A DNA stretch of 64,000 nt from Oscillospiraceae bacterium (GTDB taxonomy: Bacteria; Bacillota; Clostridia; Oscillospirales; Ruminococcaceae), in NCBI GenBank assembly GCA_017887325.1, contig JAGHIE010000020.1:124001-188000 (forward strand), given 5' to 3'. Positions 36,624-45,569 of the stretch are shown piece by piece (position 1 is the stretch's first letter; each line of letters begins with the position of its first letter). Under the pieces are notes generated by a model. That model was given only the letters and a program-made list of their open reading frames with translations, had not been told where the DNA came from and did no database searches. The position numbers were made by a program, and so were the translations under genes.

Positions 36624-37961
36624 TCATACATTAGGAATATCAAAATTATCGTTTGTTTTTTCAATCCATTCTTTTAATTCACCATTTAATCGTTTTCTTA
36701 GTTCAATATATTTATCATTATGTGCTAAATTAACCATTTCATATGGATCTTCTTTCAAGTCATAAAGCAACCAATCCATATTTTCAAAGCATACATATTT
36801 ATATCCATCAACTGTTACTATGCCTCTCCAAGCTTTATTTACACTATCATAATGATGTGTAGGAATAACGCATTGTAAATATGCACTTGTAGGATATTTA
36901 GGTTGTGGTTTATCTAAACATCTGATTGCTGAATAATCTGTTCCTTCCATCCAATCAGGTACCGGTATATCACACAAGCCAAGAGAAGTAGGTGCTATAT
37001 CAACATGATTTATTAAAATATTATCTACATTTCCAGTTCCTCTTTGTACTACATGTGCTCCTCTTTTCTCTCCACTTATGATAAATGGTACATTAATTGC
37101 TTCTTGATATGGTGTTGTTTTTCTAAACTGTCCATGTGAACCATGCATATCTCCGTGGTCACTAAAAAATATTATATGTGTATTTTCCATTAATCCAGTT
37201 TTATTTAGGCAATCAACTATTCTTCCAACATTTTTATCAATATTCTCAACCATAGCATAATAACCTGAAAGCTCTCTTGATGCAGTTTTTCTAATACTTT
37301 CTACAGGTGGAACATTTGGTCTAAATTTTATATCTGCTGGATTATGTCCTTTTTGATTTTCCGGTGGAGCTACATATGGATCATGTGGAGGTTGTATTGA
37401 CATTACAGCAAAGAATGGTTTATCTTCGCTACTTCTTTCCTGTAAATAATCTATCATTATATCAGTTATTGCGTCTGTTTCATATTTATCTAATCTAAAC
37501 ATCTCTACTTCTTTATCTCCACGATGTCCATGTAAATAACAATCATATTGAGCATTGTTATTTTCATATCCTAGCCAAGAGTTGAATCCTCCACGTCTTT
37601 CTTTTGGTACGAAATGAGTACCTGCTCTTTCTTCAGCTTCTTTAGCTCCATCTAAATGCCATTTTCCTAAATAAAAAGTATCATAACCATTTTCATTAAA
37701 AACAGACGCTACTGTTGGTTGATTAACTGGCATTTGATATTCATGCCCTGGTACACATTTATTTGGATAAACACTTGTCAACATAGAACCTCTATAAGGA
37801 CAACATAAAGGAAATCCTGAAACAGCATTTGTTATATTCACACCTGTTTTTGCTAAAGTATCTAAAACAGGTGTAGAAGCATTTTCACAACCATTAATAC
37901 TGAGTGTTTCTGCTCTTTGTTGATCTGTTACAATCCATAATACATTATTACGGTTTGACAT
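36624..37961 (-). CDS. Type I sulfatase
   Basis: Sulfate-ester hydrolase of 445 residues in the alkaline phosphatase fold. The modified-residue motif is CCPYRGSMLTS with Cys53 matching C-x-P-x-R, although the usual Ser/Ala before Arg is Tyr. Metal ligands are visible in NVLWIVTDQQ and FFSDHGDMHG, and YLGKWHL matches the family. The Cys must be converted to formylglycine by an anaerobic maturase that is not in this window. With no signal peptide it should act inside the cell on sugars imported by the adjacent ABC transporter, probably desulfating mucin or glycosaminoglycan fragments. Confidence 0.92.
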   Translation of the reverse strand: MSNRNNVLWIVTDQQRAETLSINGCENASTPVLDTLAKTGVNITNAVSGFPLCCPYRGSMLTSVYPNKCVPGHEYQMPVNQPTVASVFNENGYDTFYLGKWHLDGAKEAEERAGTHFVPKERRGGFNSWLGYENNNAQYDCYLHGHRGDKEVEMFRLDKYETDAITDIMIDYLQERSSEDKPFFAVMSIQPPHDPYVAPPENQKGHNPADIKFRPNVPPVESIRKTASRELSGYYAMVENIDKNVGRIVDCLNKTGLMENTHIIFFSDHGDMHGSHGQFRKTTPYQEAINVPFIISGEKRGAHVVQRGTGNVDNILINHVDIAPTSLGLCDIPVPDWMEGTDYSAIRCLDKPQPKYPTSAYLQCVIPTHHYDSVNKAWRGIVTVDGYKYVCFENMDWLLYDLKEDPYEMVNLAHNDKYIELRKRLNGELKEWIEKTNDNFDIPNV

Positions 37962-37973
37962 AAATATTCACTC

Positions 37974-38852
37974 CTAATCTTTCATTCCAGTAGTTGCTAT
38001 TCCTTGAACAAAATATTTTTGTAAGAAAATAAATAAAATTAATATTGGTAAAATAATCAAAATAGTTGCTGCCATTAGATAGTTCCATTCTGTTGTTGTT
38101 TCACCTTTAAAGGCATTTAATGCAAGCTGAACTGTATTCATTTTAGGATCATTAAATACAAGTAATGGCCATGTATATTGATTCCATGTATCTACAAATT
38201 TTAATAACCCCAATGTTGCAAAAATAGGAACTCCCATAGGTAAATATAATCTTAAATAAATTTGTAATGGTGAACAACCATCAATTTTTGCAGCTTCATC
38301 TAATTCTTTTGGAAATCCCATAAAAAATTGACGACATAAGAATACCCCAAAAGGATGTGCTATTAACGGTAAAATAACACCTGCATAATTATTAACTAAA
38401 CCTATTCCTCCATTACCCCAAATATCATTTCCACCTAATAAAGGTATTTCTTTTATTTGTAAGAAAACAGGTATCATAATTACTTGCATAGGTAACATCA
38501 TTCCCACCATTGCACAATAAAACAAAGTGTTTTTTCCTCTGAATCTCATTCTTGCAAAAGCATATCCAGCCAAAGAATTTATAACTAAACTCAAAGAAAC
38601 TGTAACTACTGTAATAATCGCTGTATTAATAAAATATCTTACCCAATCACCTTTTTTCATTGCCTCTATAAAATTAGAAAATAATAACTTTTTAGGGAAA
38701 AAAGCAGATAATCCTTGTGTTATTTCTTGATTAGACTTTAAGGCAGTTAAAACCATGATTACAAAAGGAAATACAACAATCAATGCAATTAAAATAAATA
38801 TTGTTTTCATACAAATTTTATTACATGTTTTTTGTAAATGATAACTCTTCAT
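37974..38852 (-). CDS. Sugar ABC transporter permease (MalG type)
   Basis: A 292-residue, six-helix permease with the EAA loop PKELDEAAKIDGCSPLQIYL and C-terminal YFVQGIATTGMKD. It starts three bases after the previous permease ends and ends 12 bases before the sulfatase start, so all four genes form one minus-strand operon. Confidence 0.92.
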   Translation of the reverse strand: MKSYHLQKTCNKICMKTIFILIALIVVFPFVIMVLTALKSNQEITQGLSAFFPKKLLFSNFIEAMKKGDWVRYFINTAIITVVTVSLSLVINSLAGYAFARMRFRGKNTLFYCAMVGMMLPMQVIMIPVFLQIKEIPLLGGNDIWGNGGIGLVNNYAGVILPLIAHPFGVFLCRQFFMGFPKELDEAAKIDGCSPLQIYLRLYLPMGVPIFATLGLLKFVDTWNQYTWPLLVFNDPKMNTVQLALNAFKGETTTEWNYLMAATILIILPILILFIFLQKYFVQGIATTGMKD

Positions 38853-38855
38853 GGT

Positions 38856-39740
38856 TTACTCTCCTTTCGGTTGTGTTAATTTAAAATTAATTACAGTTAT
38901 AATTACTATGATAATTAATAAAATAACAGACATTGCTGATGCATAACCTAGCTTATATTCAGAAAAACCAGCTGTATATATTTGATGTACTATTGTAGTT
39001 GTTCTATATAAAGGACCACCATTTGTCATAACATTAACTTGATCAAACACATTAAAAGAACCAATTAACCCTGTAATTAACAAAAATGATGTTGTTGGAG
39101 ATAATAAAGGTAAAGTAATTTTAAAAAATGTATTTATTGAAGATGAGCCATCAAGTTTAGCTGCTTCATAATAATGTTCTGGAATACTTTTTAAACCTGA
39201 TAAAAAAATTATCATATTATATCCTACGCCTTTCCATATACCCATAACAATTAGGCAAGGAAGAGCCATATTTGGATCCATTAAAAAATCAAATGTTGGA
39301 AGACCTAATGCTTTTAGAATTTGATTAAAAACACCATTTGTAGGGTCATATAAAAATATCCATATCATAGATACTGCAACCATAGATACAACATGTGGCA
39401 TAAAAATCAAAGTTCTACAAATCTTTGTTTTTATAATAGTACTATTAGCTAAAAGTGCTATCAACAAACCTATAATTAAAGTAGGAAATAAAGTAAAAAT
39501 AGTATATATAAATGTATTTCCCATTGATTTAATGAATATATCATCTTTAAATAATTCTATATAATTTTTAAGACCTATAAAATCCCTTGTGGTAAACATA
39601 TCATAATTTGTAAAACTATCCATTATTACTTTAAATGTTGGAATAAAATAGAAATAAGTAAAGATAAGAAAAAATGGTAGTATGAAGAAATAAGCTACTT
39701 TATCATAGCCAATACTTTTAGTTTTATGTTTGTGGGTCAC
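38856..39740 (-). CDS. Sugar ABC transporter permease (MalF type)
   Basis: A 294-residue permease with an N-terminal helix FFILPFFLIFTYFYF and the EAA loop PEHYYEAAKLDGSSSINTFF. It is partnered with the MalG-type permease downstream and the lipoprotein upstream. No ATPase is encoded in this operon either. Confidence 0.92.
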   Translation of the reverse strand: MTHKHKTKSIGYDKVAYFFILPFFLIFTYFYFIPTFKVIMDSFTNYDMFTTRDFIGLKNYIELFKDDIFIKSMGNTFIYTIFTLFPTLIIGLLIALLANSTIIKTKICRTLIFMPHVVSMVAVSMIWIFLYDPTNGVFNQILKALGLPTFDFLMDPNMALPCLIVMGIWKGVGYNMIIFLSGLKSIPEHYYEAAKLDGSSSINTFFKITLPLLSPTTSFLLITGLIGSFNVFDQVNVMTNGGPLYRTTTIVHQIYTAGFSEYKLGYASAMSVILLIIIVIITVINFKLTQPKGE

Positions 39741-39769
39741 TATATCTCACCTCTAACATTTTATAAGAA

Positions 39770-41044
39770 TTATTTTGTTTCTTTCAATAAATTTTCTTGT
39801 GCTGTTTCTAAAGCTTCTTCAGGTGATTTTTCACCATAAAACATAGATTCTAAAGCAGCGTCTAATTCTTGTTCATAAACAGTTGCCCAAGACACTTTTG
39901 GATTTCCCGCACCTATTTCTACTGCATCCATAATAGCTTTATTTATTTCAGGATTTTTTTCTATAAAGTTATCTGATACTGATTTAAATGTTGCTGGTAA
40001 ACCTGATTCTTCTACACGATTTGTTAAAACATCTGTACTTGTTAAATAAGAAATCATATCCCATGCTAAGTCTTTATCATCAGCTTGAGAGGTCATAGTA
40101 TAAAACCATACTCCACACCACGCTGCTGATTCTTTTCCTGGTACATTAGATGCAAAACCAAATTTATCTTTCATATCTGGATTATTTTTTAAATAGTTTG
40201 ACAATACACCATTAGGAATATATCCCATAGCACCAGAATCATTTATAAGAGGATGTGTATCTGTTTTATTATTGTCAAAAACTGTTGTATATTTATGAAG
40301 TTCATTCATATATTCAAAAGTTTCTATTGCTTCTTTTGTTACCATGTTAGGTGTATTATTTTCTTCATCTACAAACAAAGAGCCATTTTGTCTAATCATT
40401 ATATTAGCAACAAATCGTGCAGCTTGAGTAGGCATTGTAAATCCTGCAAAAGTAACTTTACCATTATCATCTTTTACAGTTAGCTTTTCTGCATATTCTA
40501 ACATTTGGTCCCAATCTTCAGGAGGTGAATTTGGATCTAATCCTGCTTCTTCAAACTTATCTTTACGATATGCAAAAATTTGTGGGTCTGGAAAATGTGC
40601 AATAGCATATATATTATCTTTATATGTACCTAAATCTAACATTGATGGATAAATATCGTCTTTTCCTTCCCAATTCTCAACATAATCATTTAAAGGTACT
40701 ATATGTTTTAAATTAATTCTTTCCATCATATGAACTATGCCTATATCCATAACATCTGGAGCTGTAGAAGAAGCAAAAGCTGCATTCCACTTTGTTGGAG
40801 CATCGTCATGTGGAATAAATTGATATTTAACTTTTACATTATTTTCTTTTTCATAATCTTTAAAAGCTTTTACTAAAGAAGGTCCGTGTGAATCTGTTTC
40901 ATTTCCTCTTGACCAAACTTCAATAGTTTTTTGTCCTTCACTATCATTTTCTTTAGAATTGACACTAGAACCTGAATTACAAGATGCCATTGATAAAACC
41001 ATTAATAATGCTGTTGAAAATGCGAATAATCTTCTTTTTTTCAT
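39770..41044 (-). CDS. Substrate-binding lipoprotein of the sulfatase operon
   Basis: A 424-residue solute-binding protein with a lipoprotein signal peptide (lipobox LSMASCN) and mature features EVWSRGNETDSHGP, FAYRKDKFEEAGLDP and WCGVWFYTM. AAGGAGTG precedes the ATG. It heads the operon that includes the sulfatase, so a sulfated oligosaccharide is the likely ligand; that is an inference from context. Confidence 0.92.
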   Translation of the reverse strand: MKKRRLFAFSTALLMVLSMASCNSGSSVNSKENDSEGQKTIEVWSRGNETDSHGPSLVKAFKDYEKENNVKVKYQFIPHDDAPTKWNAAFASSTAPDVMDIGIVHMMERINLKHIVPLNDYVENWEGKDDIYPSMLDLGTYKDNIYAIAHFPDPQIFAYRKDKFEEAGLDPNSPPEDWDQMLEYAEKLTVKDDNGKVTFAGFTMPTQAARFVANIMIRQNGSLFVDEENNTPNMVTKEAIETFEYMNELHKYTTVFDNNKTDTHPLINDSGAMGYIPNGVLSNYLKNNPDMKDKFGFASNVPGKESAAWCGVWFYTMTSQADDKDLAWDMISYLTSTDVLTNRVEESGLPATFKSVSDNFIEKNPEINKAIMDAVEIGAGNPKVSWATVYEQELDAALESMFYGEKSPEEALETAQENLLKETK

Positions 41045-41124
41045 AATTTACACTCCTTTAAAATATATTATATATTTTTAATGACAAGTTCATTATACAT
41101 TCATAATTATGTAAATAGAATATA

Positions 41125-41183
41125 AAAAACAGTGGTATTTATATCTTTTTCTTAGTATTTTTGTATAAATATCACTGTTTTTT
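41125..41183. terminator. Bidirectional hairpin between regulator and binding-protein genes
   Basis: A 19-bp stem with one mismatch (AAAAACAGTGgTATTTATA with TATAAATAtCACTGTTTTT) is flanked by A- and T-tracts. It separates the YesM/YesN pair (upstream on the minus strand) from the transporter operon, so the latter needs its own promoter or readthrough. Confidence 0.8.
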
Positions 41184-41211
41184 ATAATTTTCTTATTTTA
41201 TTTTAAAATTC

Positions 41212-41961
41212 TTATATTTTATTTTTTAATGAATGCTTGTACTCAGTAGGCGAAACACCAGTACATTTCTTAAATGCAGTTGAAAAATACATTTCATTTG
41301 AATATCCCACTTTCAAAGCAATATCTTTTATCTTATTTTCTTCGCTATCCATTAATTTTTTTGCTTCATTAATTCTTATTTCAGTTAAATAAGTTGCAAA
41401 TGACTTTCCAGTATATTTTTTAAAAATTTGAGATAAATAATCTGCATTATAGCCAAAATTCTTAGCAATGTCAGACAACTTTATTATTTTGTTGTAATTC
41501 TCTTTAATATATTTAATAATCTTTTTGATAACAGTATGTTGATAATCATTCTCTTTAAAATCATCAATTTCTTCTGCTTTATTTTTTTCTAATTTTTCTT
41601 GTATTTGTCGCATTACTCTTATAATATCTTCATCATCTGATTTAGCTTTTAACAAATAATCAAATGCCCCAAATCTTAAACCTTGATATACATAATCAAA
41701 ATCTCCAAAATTGCTTAAAATTAAAACTTCTACCTGTGGATATTTTTCTTTAACTTGTTTTATTAGTTCTATTCCGTTCATAACAGGCATTATGATATCA
41801 CAAAATATTACATCTGGAACTTCATTTTCGCATGCTTCTAAAGCTAATTTACCATTTTGATATGAACCTATAATATCTATATTCATATCTTCTATATCTC
41901 TTAAAATAAATTCAAACCATTGTCTTATAGGTTTCTCATCATCTACTATCATAACTTTCAT
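41212..41961 (-). CDS. Short YesN-type response regulator with AraC domain
   Basis: Only 249 residues: a receiver domain (MIVDDE, Asp55 in VIFCDIIMP, Lys in FDYLLKAKS) joined almost directly to the AraC pair (KLSDIAKNFGYNADYLSQIF and IKDIALKVGYSNEMYFSTAF). It lacks the long central domain of the other three regulators here, a compact layout also seen in this family. It follows its kinase by 21 bases. Expected target: the sulfatase/transporter operon downstream. Confidence 0.93.
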   Translation of the reverse strand: MKVMIVDDEKPIRQWFEFILRDIEDMNIDIIGSYQNGKLALEACENEVPDVIFCDIIMPVMNGIELIKQVKEKYPQVEVLILSNFGDFDYVYQGLRFGAFDYLLKAKSDDEDIIRVMRQIQEKLEKNKAEEIDDFKENDYQHTVIKKIIKYIKENYNKIIKLSDIAKNFGYNADYLSQIFKKYTGKSFATYLTEIRINEAKKLMDSEENKIKDIALKVGYSNEMYFSTAFKKCTGVSPTEYKHSLKNKI

Positions 41962-41982
41962 AAATATGCACCCTTTTTAAAT

Positions 41983-43725
41983 TTATCTTTCGTTATATGG
42001 AATTATTAACTCTACTATAGTTCCTCCATCTTGTGGACTAAACATATCTAAACTATATTCATTGGCATACATTAAATCTAATCTTTTCCTTATATTATTT
42101 ACACCTATTCCATGTTTAATCTTAATAGATTTATTTGAATTTTCTTCAGCTTTTTCAATTCCTACTCCATTATCTTTAACTATTATTTTAACTTTTTCAT
42201 TTTCTTTAAATGCTTTTATTTGTATTAATCCACCGCTTTCATATGACGAAATTCCATGAAAAATTGCATTTTCTACAATTGGCTGTAATATTAATTTATC
42301 GATAGTGCAATTTAAAACTTCATCAGATATATCATACTCTACTTCAAAATTGTTTCCATACCTTGTTTGTTGAATAAAAACATAATCTTTTAATAACTCT
42401 ATTTCTTCACTAATTGTATTAATAGAACTGTCTTTTTCAAATAAATTTGATAACAGCTGTATTAAAGATACAATCGTTTTATCTATTTTTTTTCGTTCAC
42501 CACTTCTATTTAAAAAACGTATTGATAATAATGTATTGTATAAAAAGTGTGGATTAATTTGATTTTGTAAAGCTTTCATTTCATAGCTTCGTTTCTTTTC
42601 TTGTTCTTCAATAGTTTGTTTTATTAAATAATCTATCCTGTCTTGTAACTTATAATATTCTTCTCTAAGATATACAATCTCATCTCCTTTAATTTTTTCA
42701 TTCTTCATATCTTTTTCAATTTTTTTATTATGAAAATTCTTAACTTCTTTTGTCAATGATTTTAAAGGATTTGATATATAATGTGATAATAAAATAGTAA
42801 CCAAAGAAAACATTACTATTATAATCAAAATAAATATTACTAAATATGTTTTAGGCTCAGATAATGATTTAACAACATCTGTATATGGTTCACTTTTAAC
42901 TATATATAGATTTAAACCACTATATTTTACAAAACATATTAAATTCTTAGTTTCATCATCGTAAAAATAACCATTTGAAAAGCCATCTATTTTAGAAAAT
43001 ATAGTTTTTTCAAAATCTTTGTTTTCTTTTATTAAAGAATTAGAACTTGATATTATTTCTCCATTTCCCCAAAACAAAGATATTGCCTCATTATTTTGAA
43101 TAGATTTTGAAAAAGTTTGGGAAAATAAATTTTCTTCAAAATCAAAGAAAATCATTCCCAATGTTTGTCCATTATTAGAATCATAAATGTACCTAGTTGC
43201 TGTTAATATTACATCTTCTTTGCTATCATTAATGTTAGTCCAATATAATTGGCTATAAGGTTGTTTCATAATATTTGAATACTTTTCTACTCTATTCCTA
43301 TCTTGTTCTTTTGATGTATATGGAGAATTACTAATATATGCATCATCTTTAAACCCATAAATTGTTGTATAAAAAGGAATATTATAAAAAATACTGTTTT
43401 GTTCTGTTAGTACATTAGAAGTTTGTACATATCTTTGTGACCTTTCAAATTCTGATTCATTTTCAGAATATGATAAAAAATCCTGAATATTTTCATCAAA
43501 TAAATAAACATTAGATATATTTATTATATTTTGGTATATATAATCTATTTTATCAGAAATCTGCTCCAATTCACTTACCCTACTAATACAAATCTTTTTA
43601 ACCGCATTTACTTGTAATACAGAATAATAAAGATAAAATCCTACAATAATAAATAATATCAGCATAGGTACATATGCAATAAATATTTTTTTATTAACAC
43701 TAAATTTACTAAAAAATCTTTTCAT
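41983..43725 (-). CDS. YesM-type sensor histidine kinase
   Basis: A 580-residue kinase with an N-terminal helix (IFIAYVPMLILFIIVGFYLYY), an extracellular sensor, a second helix near residue 300 (LVIFILIIIVMFSLVTILL), the His motif NQINPHFLYNTL, the N-box LILQPIVENAIFHGI and the G-box VKDNGVGI. It is co-transcribed with the short regulator and belongs to the sulfatase cassette. Confidence 0.92.
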   Translation of the reverse strand: MKRFFSKFSVNKKIFIAYVPMLILFIIVGFYLYYSVLQVNAVKKICISRVSELEQISDKIDYIYQNIINISNVYLFDENIQDFLSYSENESEFERSQRYVQTSNVLTEQNSIFYNIPFYTTIYGFKDDAYISNSPYTSKEQDRNRVEKYSNIMKQPYSQLYWTNINDSKEDVILTATRYIYDSNNGQTLGMIFFDFEENLFSQTFSKSIQNNEAISLFWGNGEIISSSNSLIKENKDFEKTIFSKIDGFSNGYFYDDETKNLICFVKYSGLNLYIVKSEPYTDVVKSLSEPKTYLVIFILIIIVMFSLVTILLSHYISNPLKSLTKEVKNFHNKKIEKDMKNEKIKGDEIVYLREEYYKLQDRIDYLIKQTIEEQEKKRSYEMKALQNQINPHFLYNTLLSIRFLNRSGERKKIDKTIVSLIQLLSNLFEKDSSINTISEEIELLKDYVFIQQTRYGNNFEVEYDISDEVLNCTIDKLILQPIVENAIFHGISSYESGGLIQIKAFKENEKVKIIVKDNGVGIEKAEENSNKSIKIKHGIGVNNIRKRLDLMYANEYSLDMFSPQDGGTIVELIIPYNER

Positions 43726-43879
43726 AATTATTTTCCTTTTTAATTATTTAACTATAAGTATACTATCATATATTATCAAAATCAATATTTTAATAATTAG
43801 TTGATATATTGTAATAAATAACTCCTATATAATTTTTTATAGCAAAAAACTAGTAACAAATTATATTACTAGGAAAGTT

Positions 43880-44137
43880 TCGTAGTTCAACAGTTACCTT
43901 TCATTTTATTGTATTCATGGAAATTACACTGTCAATATTGTTTATGTCTAAAATCTATTATTACCGTTTTAGTATTATACAAATTTTTATTTGTTGTAAT
44001 AGCTTTTTCTTTCACTAAACTTTCAAATGATAAACACATTATCGCTAACGTGAACATTACTAATAAAAATATTAACTTTGATTTTTTACATATGTATGCA
44101 AAAAACACCACAGTAATAATTTTTATTGTGGTGTTTA
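43880..44137 (-). repeat. Dispersed repeat copy D, near full length
   Basis: Aligns nearly end to end with copy B. On the minus strand it reads KKSKLIFLLVMFTLAIMCL, a linker EKAITTNKNLYNTK and TVIIDFRHKQY before a stop, so the amidase-like DAGH motif is degraded. The hairpin AACACCACA...TGTGGTGTT (44104-44134) replaces the CCCCATAT hairpin of the other copies but has the same position and size. Confidence 0.75.
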
Positions 44138-44178
44138 TTCTTTATATTTATTTTATAAATTTTACCATATTACAAATT

Positions 44179-45417
44179 CTAATAATTATTAACCATTTCC
44201 ATAACTATTTTTTCCCATTTAACTAAATTATCTAATTTATAATTTACAGAACTAATATCTTTTAAAACAATATCACAACTACAATTATTTCTTTTGCAAG
44301 CATCTAATGTTTTCTTTATCTCTTTTCTTAGATTATCTTCATCAAGATTAATTGCAACTGATGCAGGATTAGGCTTATTAGCAATAACATATTTATTACC
44401 AATAACTTCTGCTGCAATATCTATATCTGCCCAAGGTGTAATTGATATTTTTCTTAAGTTTGGTATTTTTTCTACAATATCAATTTTCTTATCAAGTGGT
44501 TCACAGCAACCATAATAAACTAACCCAAAGGGTTTCATTAACTCTTTCATATAATTTATATCAAATTCTTCATGCATTTCTCTGGAAACAGAACCCAAAA
44601 TTTGTGCCATTCCTCTACCCCAAATTTGACTTCTAGTAACTTTTTCACCATTACTTTTACCAGGTAATGTACTATTTATTGCCGAAGTACAATGAATCTC
44701 TATAGGATTAGCTTCATAAAGATCTAATTCTTCCATCTGTTTTGATATACTTATTTCAATTTCCGTAAATTTTTTTACTATTCTATGAGTAAAATCAGGT
44801 CTTTCTAATAGATCTATCAATAGTGGAGTAACTCCTCTATATCTTGATATATTATCCCACATAGTCATATATGTGTTATGTCCTGTAATTTTCACAGGAA
44901 TAATATCACCTATTACATTTGATATTTTATTGTATTTTCTAATTGTAGCTTCTTCATCATAAATAATAGTTGGTATTTTAATTTTAGATAACTCTTCATC
45001 ACTACTTAATACATCGTGATATTCATGTGATACTATATGATTTTTATTATCTATTGCATTAATATTCTCATCAATATCTAAACCAATAGAACTTTTATGA
45101 ATAATTTTCACTACAGGATAAAAAGTTTGTAGTATCATATCTGCTCTAAAATATTTCCATTGAAATAACTTTTTTCTAAAAAAATCTTCTGCTTCTTTAA
45201 AATCATTATCTATACAGTGCAAATTAAGACAACCTTCAATATTTAATTCATGAAAAGGAATTTCATTTATTAAAACAACAGGTCTTTCCATACATAAATC
45301 ATTTACTTTTCTATGCAAATCATATGTATTCAAATTTTCTTTTGATAAACAAACTTGATAATATTCATATGCTAACTTTCTTAAGATTTTAATATCATCA
45401 CTCACATGGTACAACAT
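44179..45417 (-). CDS. Uroporphyrinogen decarboxylase-like (URO-D/CIMS superfamily) protein
   Basis: A 412-residue protein of the URO-D superfamily, which includes heme-pathway decarboxylases and corrinoid- or zinc-dependent methyltransferases. Visible features are EIHCTSAIN and YYGCCEPLDKK, which give a His/Cys...Cys set like the zinc site of MtaA/CmuA-type methyltransferases, then KISITPWADIDIAAEVIG and VIANKPNPA. It lacks the N-terminal signature of true HemE. No corrinoid protein is adjacent. Several gut URO-D relatives are annotated only as hypothetical. Reaction unknown; methyl or C1 transfer is a guess. Confidence 0.75.
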   Translation of the reverse strand: MLYHVSDDIKILRKLAYEYYQVCLSKENLNTYDLHRKVNDLCMERPVVLINEIPFHELNIEGCLNLHCIDNDFKEAEDFFRKKLFQWKYFRADMILQTFYPVVKIIHKSSIGLDIDENINAIDNKNHIVSHEYHDVLSSDEELSKIKIPTIIYDEEATIRKYNKISNVIGDIIPVKITGHNTYMTMWDNISRYRGVTPLLIDLLERPDFTHRIVKKFTEIEISISKQMEELDLYEANPIEIHCTSAINSTLPGKSNGEKVTRSQIWGRGMAQILGSVSREMHEEFDINYMKELMKPFGLVYYGCCEPLDKKIDIVEKIPNLRKISITPWADIDIAAEVIGNKYVIANKPNPASVAINLDEDNLRKEIKKTLDACKRNNCSCDIVLKDISSVNYKLDNLVKWEKIVMEMVNNY

Positions 45418-45450
45418 ATATTTCCTTCCAATCTATCTAATTAAAATTGT

Positions 45451-45481
45451 ATACAAACTTTGAAATTATTTTAGTTTGTAT
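45451..45481. promoter_or_regulatory. Inverted repeat upstream of the URO-D-like gene
   Basis: ATACAAACT (45451-45459) and AGTTTGTAT (45473-45481) are exact complements around 13 bases. The left arm also forms part of the palindrome TTGTATACAA (45448-45457). This lies 30-65 bases before the start at 45417, so it could be an operator for a repressor. Confidence 0.45.
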
Positions 45482-45506
45482 ATATAAATCTAAAATTAAA
45501 TAAATC

Positions 45507-45543
45507 AAAATCCTAAACACATTATTGGATGTTTAGGATTTTA
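45507..45543. terminator. Terminator of the flavoprotein operon
   Basis: A 13-bp perfect stem AAAATCCTAAACA / TGTTTAGGATTTT around cattattgga, just after the stop of the 45570 gene. The stem sequence is close to that of the 12118 hairpin. Confidence 0.8.
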
Positions 45544-45569
45544 ACTTGTATATCATAATTCTTTATATT

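Noticed and set aside
44179..45417. Heme biosynthesis hemE
   Set aside because: The sequence lacks the HemE N-terminal signature and carries a methyltransferase-like His/Cys set; no other heme-synthesis genes are nearby.
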